Below are positions 1 to 9,205 of a DNA stretch of 64,000 nt, piece by piece. The notes beneath the pieces are model-generated. The model was not told the DNA's origin. It searched no databases and saw only the letters and a list, made by a program, of their open reading frames with translations. Within the stretch, counting starts at the first letter, position 1; the number at the start of each line of letters is the position of its first letter. Position numbers and translations under genes: made by a program. The stretch is from Methanosphaerula subterraneus (GTDB taxonomy: Archaea; Halobacteriota; Methanomicrobia; Methanomicrobiales; Methanospirillaceae): NCBI RefSeq assembly GCF_052055875.1, contig NZ_CP170508.1, forward strand, positions 372,001 through 436,000. The letters are read 5' to 3'.

Positions 1-569
1 GTCGCGACATTGGCCGGACAGACGGTGGTGAACGCGATGCCCTTCTCTGCAAACTCGTACCGCAGCGCCTCGGTCATGCCCGTGACAGCATACTTGGTGG
101 CGCAGTACACGGCCTGGGCAGGCGGTGCGATGATACCGGCAAGGGATGAGGTGTTCACGATATGCCCGCTTCCCTGCGCAAGCATGACCGGCAGGGCATA
201 GTGGACGCCGTAGACGACTCCCCAGAGATTGAGGTCGATCGCCTTCTTCCACATCTCAAGCGTGAGGTGGACGCTGGGGTGCGTCATGCCGATGCCGGCG
301 TTGTTGAAGAGGTAGTCGAGCCGGCCGGACTCCCGGACGCAGGTCTCGATCATCCTCTTCACCTCGTCGGCAACGGTCACGTCCACGGCCGCGAACCTCG
401 CGTTCTTATACGCGGCAAGGGACGCCCTCGCCTTCTCCACACTCTCCTGCCGGCTGCCGATCACCCAGACCGTTGCGCCGCGTTTCAACAACTCTTCCGA
501 TACTGCGTAGCCGATACCGGAGGTGCCCCCGGTCACGACTGCGACCTTTCCTGCAAAAACTTCTGTCAT
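1..569 (-). CDS. short-chain dehydrogenase/reductase (3' end beyond window)
   Basis: An NAD(P)-dependent oxidoreductase of the classical SDR family. Reading from the ATG whose complement is at 567-569 gives 189 codons that are still open at base 1, so the C-terminus lies outside the window. The nucleotide-binding motif TGGTSGIG is at about residues 13-20. NNAG follows, then a catalytic Ser in NTSS and the YCATK (YxxxK) active site. A GAGGT ribosome-binding site lies just upstream. It begins 10 bases after the acetoacetate decarboxylase-like gene on the same strand, so the two probably share a transcript. The family assignment is firm; the substrate cannot be told. Confidence 0.93.
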   Translation of the reverse strand, partial: MTEVFAGKVAVVTGGTSGIGYAVSEELLKRGATVWVIGSRQESVEKARASLAAYKNARFAAVDVTVADEVKRMIETCVRESGRLDYLFNNAGIGMTHPSVHLTLEMWKKAIDLNLWGVVYGVHYALPVMLAQGSGHIVNTSSLAGIIAPPAQAVYCATKYAVTGMTEALRYEFAEKGIAFTTVCPANVA

Positions 570-579
570 TGTTCTTACC

Positions 580-1386
580 TCACGGGAGCGACCGTGCAAG
601 GTCCATGCGCATCGTGCTCGTACCCTTCCTGAACGACCCGGACAGGTAGTCGTTCACCGGGAGTGCGGCGAGCGCGGCGATGATGTCGCACTGCGTCGGG
701 TGCTGCCGGCGTGCCGGGACGGTCCACGTCACCGTGCCGCTGCACGCGTACGCCGAGGAGAACGTGTTGTCCACCGGGTAGTACGTCGCCTCGGAGAGGG
801 CGGGGCCCGGGTACGGACCGACTCTGGGGATGTACCGCCAGCCGAACTGGACCACTCTGCCGTTGTCCGCGTTGATCCCCGCCAGTGCGTCTCCGGAGAA
901 CGCCGGCCCGAGGACGAGCTCCATCTCAAAGAACGTGCGCCCCTCGTGGCTCGCGTTCACCGAGAGGCTGTCGCCGTTCCGCCGGTACTCGGGGATATCG
1001 GCGAAGATCTTGGGCATGCCTGCCTCTTCGCGTCCGCCAAGAATAGGCTCGCACTTGTCTTCCCAGATGACGAGGTGGTAGATCCCGTCGATGGGCTGCT
1101 TTCCTGCCATGTACTGCACGGGCACCGAGACGGTGACGAGCGAGTACTGCGACCCGCCCATCCACCGCACGCCGCTGCACTTCTCGTACATGACCATGAC
1201 GAGCGGCCGGGTGATCGAGAACTCCTCCGGTACATACTGCCGGAGTGTCTCTTCATCGGTCAGGTAGCTGACCTCGAGGGTCGTGCAGTCATCGTACGGA
1301 CTCACTCCCCCGCCGGACGGGGGCCATTGCCGGAAATGGGCCGGCATGCGGCGCGTCAATCCGTCATCCCTGGTGCTGATGCGCAT
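580..1386 (-). CDS. acetoacetate decarboxylase-like protein
   Basis: A 268-residue member of the acetoacetate decarboxylase superfamily, whose members form a Schiff base between a lysine and a 2- or 3-oxoacid. The diagnostic stretch is GREEAGMPKIFAD around residues 118-130, where K126 aligns with the catalytic lysine. Classical enzymes have two adjacent lysines there, the second lowering the pKa of the first; here the second is Ile127. That argues for altered chemistry or a different substrate rather than bona fide acetone formation. Start chosen because GGGAG and AGGA lie upstream of the ATG. Probably co-transcribed with the SDR that follows. Confidence 0.85.
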   Translation of the reverse strand: MRISTRDDGLTRRMPAHFRQWPPSGGGVSPYDDCTTLEVSYLTDEETLRQYVPEEFSITRPLVMVMYEKCSGVRWMGGSQYSLVTVSVPVQYMAGKQPIDGIYHLVIWEDKCEPILGGREEAGMPKIFADIPEYRRNGDSLSVNASHEGRTFFEMELVLGPAFSGDALAGINADNGRVVQFGWRYIPRVGPYPGPALSEATYYPVDNTFSSAYACSGTVTWTVPARRQHPTQCDIIAALAALPVNDYLSGSFRKGTSTMRMDLARSLP

Positions 1387-1510
1387 TCCTGTCGTCTCCC
1401 AAAAAATCTGATCAGCTCTCCTTTAGAAGATCACCCTATATCTCAGTTTACATTTGACTTTTTCAATGCCGGCGAGGAGATCTGGCCGGGGAAAATGGTT
1501 TTCCTGTTTT

Positions 1511-2752
1511 TCACTCCGCCGCGGGCAGGGTGCCAAGTATGTACGCGAGGAGGAAGAGGAGCAGGCCGTTGAAGAAGAGGATCGTTGCCGTGACCATGCC
1601 GGGGATGAGCCCCGGCAGGAGCATGGAGGTGCCGAAGAGGATCCCGATGATATTGAGTGCGGTCTGGGTGACGAGCAGGTTCCGCAGCGGTGCCGGAAGC
1701 GCGACCGGCTGGGCCGGGGCGTCTCTCATCTGCAGCACCATCGGGATAACCCGGCCGGCAAGGAGGACGAGGCTGCCGATGAGATTGAGGAGACCGAGCA
1801 GGACGCGGAGCAGGTCGGTGAGGACTCCCGGCACGATGCAGGAGTAGACTCCCATGGCGACAAAGGCGAGGCCGATCGTGACGATCAGCCACGAGCGCCT
1901 GAACGGTCCAAGGGGCGTCTCGCCCATCGCAAGGATCTGGACGGCCATGATGACGAGCAGAAGCCCGAGCTGGCCGTCGGGCGAGAACGGGAGGATGCCA
2001 AGGTTGACCGGGACGAGCAAGATGGCGAGCAGCGCCAGGAGCACGCCGAGGAAGATGAGCAGCGCGGTCGTGAACGGGAAGGAGACCTCCCGGACAAGGA
2101 AGACCTGGCCCGCTTTCTCCTGGTTCTCACCGGCCGGCCCGGGCTGCTCTGGAAATTCCTTGCCGACGACGTCGATGCACCATGCAAGGTAGATGAGGGC
2201 CGCTCCATCGATGATGAGGAGGACGGCAGTGAGCAGGTCGGTCGTGAAGGAGGGGATGAGGGTGACCAGGCCGAGCAGGAACGCCATGAGGTACACGAGA
2301 GCGCAGGCAACGGTGAGGTGCCGGAGGATGCCGGGGACACTGAACCAGAGGGCGGCCTTCTCTTTGTGGAGGAAGAGCTGGAGCAGGAGGACCGCACCCC
2401 CGAGCATGAGGATGGCGCCGACCAGTATCCGGACGATATTGGAGAGGAGGCCGGGGATGAAGCAGGCGAGCATCCCGGTGATGCCGGCCGCGATCCCGAT
2501 GATGATGACGAGCCATGTCCGGCGGAGATCCCCGAGCGGGGTCTTGCCCATCGTGATGACCTGCAGCGCGACGATGACGAGGAAGAGGCCGTAGGTGCTG
2601 TCCGGGGCATAGGGGAGTGCGCCGGTCGTGATGGGGAAGAGGAGGAGGCCGAAGAGGCCCATGAATATTCCAAGGACGAGCAGGATCACGGACTCGAGCG
2701 TGAAGTCGAATTCATCGGTACGTGCCGGGGCCTGGGCGGTTTCGTCTGTCAT
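1511..2752 (-). CDS. multi-pass membrane protein with internal duplication
   Basis: A 413-residue integral membrane protein of unrecognised function with about a dozen hydrophobic segments. It is built from two related halves. Each half carries a segment of the form VIxVALQVITMGKTPLGDLRR or VIMAVQILAMGETPLGPFRR, then a hydrophobic hairpin and a second four-helix block, so an ancestral duplication is clear. The ATG at 2752 has GGAG upstream; an in-frame start at 2896 would add a hydrophilic N-terminus that does not look like part of the fold. It stands alone between the decarboxylase/SDR pair and a divergent kinase. Confidence 0.7.
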   Translation of the reverse strand: MTDETAQAPARTDEFDFTLESVILLVLGIFMGLFGLLLFPITTGALPYAPDSTYGLFLVIVALQVITMGKTPLGDLRRTWLVIIIGIAAGITGMLACFIPGLLSNIVRILVGAILMLGGAVLLLQLFLHKEKAALWFSVPGILRHLTVACALVYLMAFLLGLVTLIPSFTTDLLTAVLLIIDGAALIYLAWCIDVVGKEFPEQPGPAGENQEKAGQVFLVREVSFPFTTALLIFLGVLLALLAILLVPVNLGILPFSPDGQLGLLLVIMAVQILAMGETPLGPFRRSWLIVTIGLAFVAMGVYSCIVPGVLTDLLRVLLGLLNLIGSLVLLAGRVIPMVLQMRDAPAQPVALPAPLRNLLVTQTALNIIGILFGTSMLLPGLIPGMVTATILFFNGLLLFLLAYILGTLPAAE

Positions 2753-3001
2753 AAGGGGGGAATCTCCGGATTTTTTTGGTACGCCGGTGTGCCGGCCGTC
2801 ATCCTGTCTATCAGGGAATACTTGTACCGGTTCTATTTGTGGGTTTTGAAATGATCCCGTCCGGACGGATGCGTCCCCGAGGGCCCGGGACGGCACCCCG
2901 TGCCGGCGGATCCCCCCGCTTCAGATCGAAGTCTTTAGCATGCCCGGGGTGTACTAGTCATTTATAGCCGGATCTTCCGGAACACACAGGCGGTAATTCC
3001 C

Positions 3002-3796
3002 ATGGCTGACACAGATCCAGGTACTTCCAGAAACGCAGCGCCAGAGAACGATGACGAGTTTAAGAAACGCTATGGCGAACAGGTCGGCAGCGGGATGTCC
3101 GCGGTGGTCTATGCCCGCGACGGCATCGCGGCAAAGGTCTACCGGGCCGGCCAGCCTTCACGACAGGTGTTCCAGGAGGCGTTTACCCTGGCTGCCGTGG
3201 CAGAGCATGGCATCCCGGCCCCAAAAGTCTATGGTGTCGAGACGTTCCATGGCAGGACCACGCTCCTGATGGACCTGGTGAAGGGCGAATCCCTCATGGA
3301 CATCATGACGCGGTCACCGGAGAGGACCGGCGAGTGTATCGATAAAGTGGTGGAGCTCCAGGTTGCGATGCACAAGGTGGTCTCATCCCACTTTCGCCCG
3401 ATCAAGCTGGTCCTCATGGGGAACATCCTGGCGGCCCCCGGGCTTGACGATGCGGATCGGGAGCGGTTGATTCCCCTGCTCTCGACCCTCCCGGACGGCC
3501 TTGCCGTCCTCCACGGGGACTTCCACGGCGGCAACATCCTCTTTGACGGCTCATCGTACATGATAATCGACTGGGCGGAGGTGGCCCTCGGGGACCCGGC
3601 AGCGGATGTCGCCCGAAGCTACATGGACTACCTCTTCATGGACAGGAAGGACCTGAGCGAGATGCACCTTGCGAAGTACTGTGCCGGTACGGGCATTTCG
3701 AAGGAGCAGGTCCTCGCGTGGCTGCCGGTCATGGCAGGGTCGCTGTACGGGTTCCTCTCTGAGGATGCACAGAGGATCCTCCGCCCGCTCTTCTGA
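3002..3796 (+). CDS. aminoglycoside phosphotransferase-family kinase
   Basis: A 264-residue protein with the APH/choline-kinase fold. Visible elements are a glycine-rich N-lobe (GSGMSAVVY, residues 29-37), the phosphate-anchoring lysine K45 (AAKVY), the catalytic loop HGDFHGGN (171-178) and the metal-binding IIDW (188-191). The family phosphorylates hydroxyls of small molecules or, less often, proteins; the substrate here is unknown and antibiotic resistance should not be assumed. It is monocistronic, with a TATA-like element near 2957. It is the last typical GC-rich gene before the AT-rich island. Confidence 0.88.
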   Translation: MADTDPGTSRNAAPENDDEFKKRYGEQVGSGMSAVVYARDGIAAKVYRAGQPSRQVFQEAFTLAAVAEHGIPAPKVYGVETFHGRTTLLMDLVKGESLMDIMTRSPERTGECIDKVVELQVAMHKVVSSHFRPIKLVLMGNILAAPGLDDADRERLIPLLSTLPDGLAVLHGDFHGGNILFDGSSYMIIDWAEVALGDPAADVARSYMDYLFMDRKDLSEMHLAKYCAGTGISKEQVLAWLPVMAGSLYGFLSEDAQRILRPLF

Positions 3797-3852
3797 GAGA
3801 CGGACGCGTTATTCAGGCCTGCACCCGGCCGGCTGGGTGCCGGTGGGGGGTT

Positions 3853-4008
3853 TCAATCCGTCTTATTAGATTGTGTGATCTGGTGGAGATGGTCGACGGC
3901 GACAAAGCCGGCCGCCACGATCGCTGATATGGGCACAATCCCCAGTCCCGCCCAACCGCTACGACCGCCGGCCCTATCATAGCGATGTCGACCAGGGCGA
4001 CAGCACAC
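3853..4008 (-). other. possible small membrane protein or gene remnant
   Basis: A 51-codon frame from GTG at 4008 to TGA at 3853 encodes an arginine-rich start and one convincing hydrophobic segment (GLGIVPISAIVAAGFVAV) followed by a polar tail. It reads like the C-terminal end of a membrane protein and sits at the edge of the AT-rich island, so it may be what is left of a disrupted chromosomal gene. There is no strong ribosome-binding site. The rest of 3797-4085 holds nothing recognisable. Confidence 0.3.
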
Positions 4009-4085
4009 TCCTGCATGATCGAGATGATGGGCGGGCCGGCAGGTTATGATACAGGAAATAATGCGATTACGACGAGAGGTGAATC

Positions 4086-5570
4086 TTGACCTTTACTGAA
4101 GTAAATATAATGGAATCAGATGAAATAAAAAAAATCCGAGAAAAATTTCAAGAAAGGAAAAATTGGCCTCAATTTTTGGAATCAATAAAGATCTCTGGGA
4201 TAAGAGGTTGGACTGGAGAAACAGTCGAATTTAGATTCCCAATAGTTGCCATTGCCGGAGAAAATGGAAGTGGAAAAAGTACTATCTTGAGAGCTGCGGC
4301 AAGTGCATATAAGAATAAAGATGAATTAGCAACATACTACCCTGGTATCTTTTTTATGGATACTCATTGGGAAAAAATCCAAGGGGTCACTCTCACATAT
4401 TTAATTAGAAATTGGGAGAAATATCGGGAAGTAAAAATAACAAGAGTTACATCAAGATGGCGATTTCCTAGTTCAAAAAGCAGACCAGAGAGATTTGTCT
4501 GGTTCTCGGACATTTCACGATTACTTCCACTAGATGCAACAATAGGATATGCGAAAATTGCGAAGCTAACCGCTCGCGAAGCATCTAGTGAAGAAATCAC
4601 AAATGAGTATCGTAGCTGGTATTCCTTTACATTGGGGCATAAATATTCAAAAGCCAGATTTGCAAAGTCGGATGTAAATACTGATTATGAAGTGGGAATA
4701 TTAGAACGTGAGTTTGGTGAAATGTCCCAATTCCATCAGGGTACAGGAGAAGCAACTGTATTAGACCTGTTTAAAATATTTCAAATAATCCCTGATTATT
4801 CATTGTTGATTATCGATGAGATTGAAAGCTCGCTACACCCAAAAGCACAACGACGTCTTATTCGCTTTTTGTTATATTTATGCAGACAAAAAAAACTACA
4901 AATTATTCTTTCAACACACAGCCCATACATCTTGAAAGAACTACCTCGTGAAGCGAGAGTATTATTAATGCCAGGAACTTCCGAAATTAATGTACTCTAT
5001 GGAATAACATCTGAATTTGCATTAAGTCGACTTGACGAAAAGGATCATACAGAACTCTATATATTCACTGAAGATAGGGAATCAAAGATTTGGCTCCGCG
5101 AGATTATTTCAACATTAGAAGACTGTTCTGGTGTTTTATCAAGAATATCAATCAATGGAGTTGGCCCTGCAAATGCTGTCCAATTATTAGGACGGTTGAG
5201 CCATGAAAGAAAATTGCCCTATAATTCTTTATCAGTTGTTGATGGTGACATGGATGAAAGCCCGGGATGTATCAAATTACCAGGATCTGAATCACCTGAA
5301 AAAGTAATTTTCAAAGATTTAAAGGTTTTAAATTGGCCAAATTTGCCAGAACGATTTGGCATTGGTGCAGGGACACTCTATAGTTATTTGGAGGAAGCGA
5401 TACTCGATCCTGATCCACATAACTGGTCAAAAAATGTTGGGGATAAGGTCAGAAAAAGCGCTAATAGCGTATGGGAAATTTTATCAAAAGAATGGTGTGA
5501 TAATTGTCTTGCTCCAATAGAAAGGGATAGAATAACTCAAAAAATCATCGAGGCATTGCCGATTAATTAA
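4086..5570 (+). CDS. OLD-like AAA ATPase with C-terminal TOPRIM-like nuclease domain
   Basis: A 494-residue ABC/SMC-type ATPase of the overcoming-lysogenization-defect (OLD) kind. Walker A is GENGSGKST (58-66), a signature-like region is FHQGTGEAT (216-224), Walker B is LLIIDE (240-245) and the H-loop is STHSP (276-280). Downstream lie a TOPRIM-like acidic site, FTED (E329) and VVDGDMD (D386, D388), then LPGSESPE, a stretch I associate with OLD-type C-termini. OLD proteins are usually anti-phage or DNA-repair nucleases. The start is TTG at 4086 with GAGAGGTGA just upstream; ATG at 4110 is the alternative. Its low GC and A-ending codons contrast sharply with the flanks, which suggests acquisition by transfer. 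No GajB-type helicase lies beside it. Confidence 0.82.
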   Translation: MTFTEVNIMESDEIKKIREKFQERKNWPQFLESIKISGIRGWTGETVEFRFPIVAIAGENGSGKSTILRAAASAYKNKDELATYYPGIFFMDTHWEKIQGVTLTYLIRNWEKYREVKITRVTSRWRFPSSKSRPERFVWFSDISRLLPLDATIGYAKIAKLTAREASSEEITNEYRSWYSFTLGHKYSKARFAKSDVNTDYEVGILEREFGEMSQFHQGTGEATVLDLFKIFQIIPDYSLLIIDEIESSLHPKAQRRLIRFLLYLCRQKKLQIILSTHSPYILKELPREARVLLMPGTSEINVLYGITSEFALSRLDEKDHTELYIFTEDRESKIWLREIISTLEDCSGVLSRISINGVGPANAVQLLGRLSHERKLPYNSLSVVDGDMDESPGCIKLPGSESPEKVIFKDLKVLNWPNLPERFGIGAGTLYSYLEEAILDPDPHNWSKNVGDKVRKSANSVWEILSKEWCDNCLAPIERDRITQKIIEALPIN

Positions 5571-5680
5571 TAATTTATTTGCTCTATTGAAACCCTCTAA
5601 AAAAATACCCCTGTACCCTCCTCTACATCATTATTATTGGCAGCAGATTTGTGTATTTTGAAGAGTCTCAACAAAGCCTA

Positions 5681-5839
5681 TTAATCTTTTATTCCGTCCA
5701 TCAGTGAGAGCCTTTGCAAAACCTCAATCACCTCTACCCTCTCAATCTCCCTCGCATCCTGCTCTTCAGCATTTGAAGCCAAGTTGATGTAGTTGCGCAT
5801 AGCAACAGTATCAGTGTGCTCTAGGGATAGCGTGATCCG
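5681..5839 (-). pseudogene. tyrosine recombinase/integrase C-terminal remnant
   Basis: An open frame of 52 codons ending in TAA at 5681 encodes SLEHTDTVAMRNYINLA followed by an acidic, helical tail. This matches the end of phage-type integrases, LGHxxxxxxxxxY, with the box II histidine and the nucleophilic tyrosine both present (H8 and Y17 of the fragment). No start and none of the upstream catalytic domain remain; the frame is cut at about 5840, where GC-rich DNA of different origin begins. It marks the neighbourhood as an integrated element that can no longer move by its own recombinase. Confidence 0.72.
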
Positions 5840-5938
5840 GACGATCTGATCAAGGCCGGCCGGTCGACCGATCAGATGTTCGGTGTCACTGCCCCCATCG
5901 TGGTGGGAAGCGTCGCCGTTGTTGTCGACGAGGTGTAG
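5834..5938 (+). pseudogene. C-terminal fragment of a GC-rich gene
   Basis: A 34-codon frame ending in TAG at 5936-5938 reads DPDDLIKAGRSTDQMFGV and then a short hydrophobic stretch APIVVGSVAVVV. Base use is GC-rich as in the host chromosome, unlike the surrounding island, and it has no start. It abuts the integrase remnant, so it is probably the tail of a chromosomal gene captured at a recombination junction. The parent gene is not identified. The remaining sequence of 5571-5680 and 5939-6211 shows no gene. Confidence 0.4.
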
Positions 5939-6211
5939 CCGGCTCTATCGGAAGGTTGCAGAGTACGAGGCTGGGGAGGATCTAGAACTGTTACATAGGA
6001 GTATATTCTATAGCAGGATTTTTTCAAGGCTTCTTCTTGTTTATGATGGTGTGAAAGTCTCCGTCTGGTTCATCCAAATATAATAAAAAGGATTTTCGAA
6101 TTGTTGTCATCTCAAATCCTATTCATTCCTCCAAACTCCGAATGCGGATCACCTTATGGGTATGACAAAGGATTTTTGGTCTTTTTTGTGACAAATTCCT
6201 AATAAAGCAGT

Positions 6212-7165
6212 TTACTTAGGGACTGAGATTATTGAAATCACCAGATAAATTACTACCAAGAATAGCAGGAGTATCAGGAGATAGTATAATGCTGAATAAT
6301 CCACGGGATTTTTAAAAAGTCTGGGTAGTCTGGGGCCAGATAAATCTACCATTATATCAGGATATTTTGTGGAAATCCATCCTCTTGATACTAGCAGATA
6401 GGAAATTACAGCAGTATTTGTTACCGCAGTTATTGACAGACTAGTAATATTATTGGATATTCCAGACCAAAAATAAATTTCCATAATTAATGCAATTATC
6501 CCCAAAAAAAAACCTACACAAATCGAGGTTTTATCGTTGGAGGTCATCGAATTGTGAAAACTAACCTCCAAGAGTTTGTACAATTCTGTATTTTGGATAT
6601 TTATTTGATAGAAAAAAATACTATTTCTAATTATTACTCCTTCAGTATCGCTCGATATGATTGAAGGTAATTCATCACTACCATTTTTAGAAATCTTTGA
6701 GGTAACTCTGGTCACGTAATTCTTTGCGAATGTTAATGTGATGAACCGGCTAGATGAAGCTGGGAGAAGGAACTGCAACACATTTTGAGATGGGTCGATT
6801 TGGCTAAATTCCTTAAAATATTCAAGGAATATTATATTTTTTTCTCTGGGTCGGATTTCTTTCTTAAATTCGATAATCAGCGACCGAGGGTTATTAGAGT
6901 TGAAACCTTGTGCATGGCTTTGTGATAATTCCCTCTGACAATCTGGATTGTCACCCCAATCAGAAAATATAAGGTTTTTTCCAGTTGAGTCTTTAATCTT
7001 TAATTTGATTTTGATGTCGCAGATATCAATATAAATCGAATTAATGATTTTATTTGACTTATTTATAAAAGTGATTTCGTCGATACATTTCACCAAAAAA
7101 GGGTTTTCGAATTCAAAGGTATTTCTGATTTGAGGTATATCAATTTCTGCAATTTCTAATGGCAT
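6212..7165 (-). CDS. AT-rich hypothetical protein with three C-terminal membrane helices
   Basis: A 317-residue protein of unknown function. The first 200 or so residues are soluble, polar and beta-rich. They are followed by hydrophobic segments at about 215-235 and 240-260, a polar loop (SRGWISTKYPDIMVDL), and a last helix near the C-terminus. ATG at 7165 is preferred because GGAG precedes it by six bases; a TTG two codons earlier is possible. It diverges from the HEPN-motif gene across a 217-base gap and shares that gene's AT-rich composition. In such an island a membrane protein could be an effector or anchor, but nothing in the sequence proves this. Confidence 0.62.
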   Translation of the reverse strand: MPLEIAEIDIPQIRNTFEFENPFLVKCIDEITFINKSNKIINSIYIDICDIKIKLKIKDSTGKNLIFSDWGDNPDCQRELSQSHAQGFNSNNPRSLIIEFKKEIRPREKNIIFLEYFKEFSQIDPSQNVLQFLLPASSSRFITLTFAKNYVTRVTSKISKNGSDELPSIISSDTEGVIIRNSIFFYQINIQNTELYKLLEVSFHNSMTSNDKTSICVGFFLGIIALIMEIYFWSGISNNITSLSITAVTNTAVISYLLVSRGWISTKYPDIMVDLSGPRLPRLFKNPVDYSALYYLLILLLFLVVIYLVISIISVPK

Positions 7166-7382
7166 CAACAACTCCTGAACAATAATAAATAAAGAACTAT
7201 TTACTAATGTTTTTCTCTTGAAGAACGGATAATATCGTTATAGGATCATGCTGCGAGATTTTCATATGTACCGATGATTTTGTGGTTCCTTTCGCAAATG
7301 ATCACCAAGTTAACGAACGATAATTAACTTGGGTTCCAATCTTGTGAAAGAAATGAGAATTACTATAACCTTTGAAAAATGA

Positions 7383-9002
7383 ATGGATTGTATTCCAATG
7401 AATCCAGATCCCTTTATCCGTAGTATTCATGATTCTCGAAGATCCACGATTCTCGAAAAATTTCCAACACTTGATAATAACACACGAATCCCGTTATTTT
7501 TTGGAAGATATCTATTCAATAGGCCTGAAAAGTTTTACTCCAGAGAAATTTTTAATCAGGCAATCCAGGTTTATTCTGATTTTTTTAATAAATATCAAGA
7601 TGATCTTCTCAACTTTTTAAGGAATGAATCTCGTGAGATGAACTTAGCAAATCGAAATTTATCTGAGATAAATTTGCTTCCGATTCATGATATTAAACTC
7701 CCAGATGATCAAATTGAATTAATCAATTTTTGTGATTATTTTATACTGCCAAATTATCTCAGACTTATTGAAGGGGTATACCGTATAGTAATCAATCCAA
7801 TTGTAGCATTTGTTCAACTTGAGAAAAATAATCCGATATTGTATCTAGAACTCAACGGTCGTTTAGAAAACCTTAACAAAAAATTCTCAGATTTTTGTCC
7901 ATTTTCAAATATTATCCGAAATGGAATTGCACATGGAGGCGTTATTTACGGAAATAACAATGTTACATTCATTGATAAAAAGGGAAATGAGGAAGATTAT
8001 TTAATTGGACAATTCATTGCAGAATTTGACGATCTGCTAGATTTCTGCAATGCGATGATGTTGGCATATCTTACATTTTATTATTCAAATCACATAATTC
8101 TCAAGAATAATAGAACCTTGTTACCATCATCGTTTCTTTTTGAAGAAATAAAAGAGGAATTATCAGCTCCCGGCTGGGAAGTACGGGGTTGCATTGAATC
8201 AGAAATTTACAAAAAGGAAAGCCAATTGAATATCTATATCGGCGACTCCATTTTAAGCCAAATACGTTTTCTATTTTACTTAATTGGGACTATCAAAGGT
8301 GTCTATAAATTTACTCCGTTCTTTGGAAAGGAATATTCAAGGTATTTTTTTAGTTTTTCATCAAAATACTATCCAAAAGGATTCGCAGCAGTTAATAAAA
8401 CAAAAATTCAAATTTCAGAAAAAGAGGGATTCGATGATACTTCAATTATTATAAATGCAATAGAATTCCCGTTAATTCATCATAAAAATAATATATTTTT
8501 TCGCTTGTTGGGGAGAATGGTCATTATTTTCAATGGTGTTATCTCTAATATTTCTATAATTTTGGAAAATCAGCGAGTTATTAATGATGGTTTTGCCATG
8601 GAACCAAGATCCGGCCAAATATTTAGATATCGATTGGGGGTTACAATAAAATTGAGTCTTGTGATTAAACCGAATGGAAAAGACCTTGAAACAATTATTC
8701 GGAAAGAATTTAGGAAACTAATAAATGAATCAATAAAATACGGGAGAAATTTAACTCCAATTTATTGCATTGAAAAATATTTGCCGGTTTCATTGATTCA
8801 CATCAATGTGATGTCTGAAGATTTTCGGGAAAGAAAACTTAAATCTTCAGGTCTTATTCCGGAATTAATCTGCACAATTGAGCAGTATAGAAAGAAACCA
8901 GAAAAAAAAAACGTTGACATTGTCACAGGTATACCAGAAATAATTGGGGATGTAAGAATTGTTTGGAATAATCGATCTGGATATCCAAAGACGAAGCAAT
9001 AA
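7383..9002 (+). CDS. HEPN-motif protein, candidate toxin or abortive-infection RNase
   Basis: A 539-residue AT-rich protein. Around residues 115-235 it is predominantly helical and contains RNGIAH (179-184), an exact RN-x3-H form of the R-x(4-6)-H motif that forms the active site of HEPN ribonucleases. Long hydrophobic helices (LIEGVYRIVINPIVAFVQL before, DLLDFCNAMMLAYLTFYY after) flank it as in the HEPN four-helix bundle. The 300-residue remainder is unrecognised and may be a sensor or substrate-binding part. No strong ribosome-binding site is visible; ATG at 7398 is an alternative start. HEPN function is an inference from the motif and the island context. Confidence 0.6.
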   Translation: MDCIPMNPDPFIRSIHDSRRSTILEKFPTLDNNTRIPLFFGRYLFNRPEKFYSREIFNQAIQVYSDFFNKYQDDLLNFLRNESREMNLANRNLSEINLLPIHDIKLPDDQIELINFCDYFILPNYLRLIEGVYRIVINPIVAFVQLEKNNPILYLELNGRLENLNKKFSDFCPFSNIIRNGIAHGGVIYGNNNVTFIDKKGNEEDYLIGQFIAEFDDLLDFCNAMMLAYLTFYYSNHIILKNNRTLLPSSFLFEEIKEELSAPGWEVRGCIESEIYKKESQLNIYIGDSILSQIRFLFYLIGTIKGVYKFTPFFGKEYSRYFFSFSSKYYPKGFAAVNKTKIQISEKEGFDDTSIIINAIEFPLIHHKNNIFFRLLGRMVIIFNGVISNISIILENQRVINDGFAMEPRSGQIFRYRLGVTIKLSLVIKPNGKDLETIIRKEFRKLINESIKYGRNLTPIYCIEKYLPVSLIHINVMSEDFRERKLKSSGLIPELICTIEQYRKKPEKKNVDIVTGIPEIIGDVRIVWNNRSGYPKTKQ

Positions 9003-9043
9003 GAATTATATCTAATTTTTTTTATCAGAATCTGTTTATTAGA

Positions 9044-9205
9044 GTGTTTCTTTGTATAAGCCTTGTTGAGTGGTTTGATGATTTAGAGGATGGAGATCGC
9101 CTGCAGGCGTGGAAGACGTTGCGCGGTGATCGAGGAGCCAGTCGAGATGGAATAAGGTTCCTGGTTGATCATGTTCTCGTTTATTACCTGCTTAATTCTC
9201 GATAA
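9044..9205 (+). other. short ORF or gene remnant at right edge of island
   Basis: From GTG at 9044 an uninterrupted 53-codon frame reads through a protein-like sequence (EWFDDLEDGDRLQAWKTLRG and a hydrophobic end FLVDHVLVYYLL) to TAA at 9203. It has no convincing start site and is probably the tail of a lost gene at the island/chromosome boundary, because composition turns GC-rich inside it. The remaining bases up to 9433 hold no gene that I can support. Confidence 0.28.

Noticed and set aside
1454..2854. 466-codon frame opposite the membrane protein
   Set aside because: It is a run of Glu, Asp and Arg, the mirror of a hydrophobic protein, and is not real.
3797..4085. tRNA as island attachment site
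   Set aside because: No cloverleaf or conserved TTC-loop sequence could be found near either edge of the AT-rich island.
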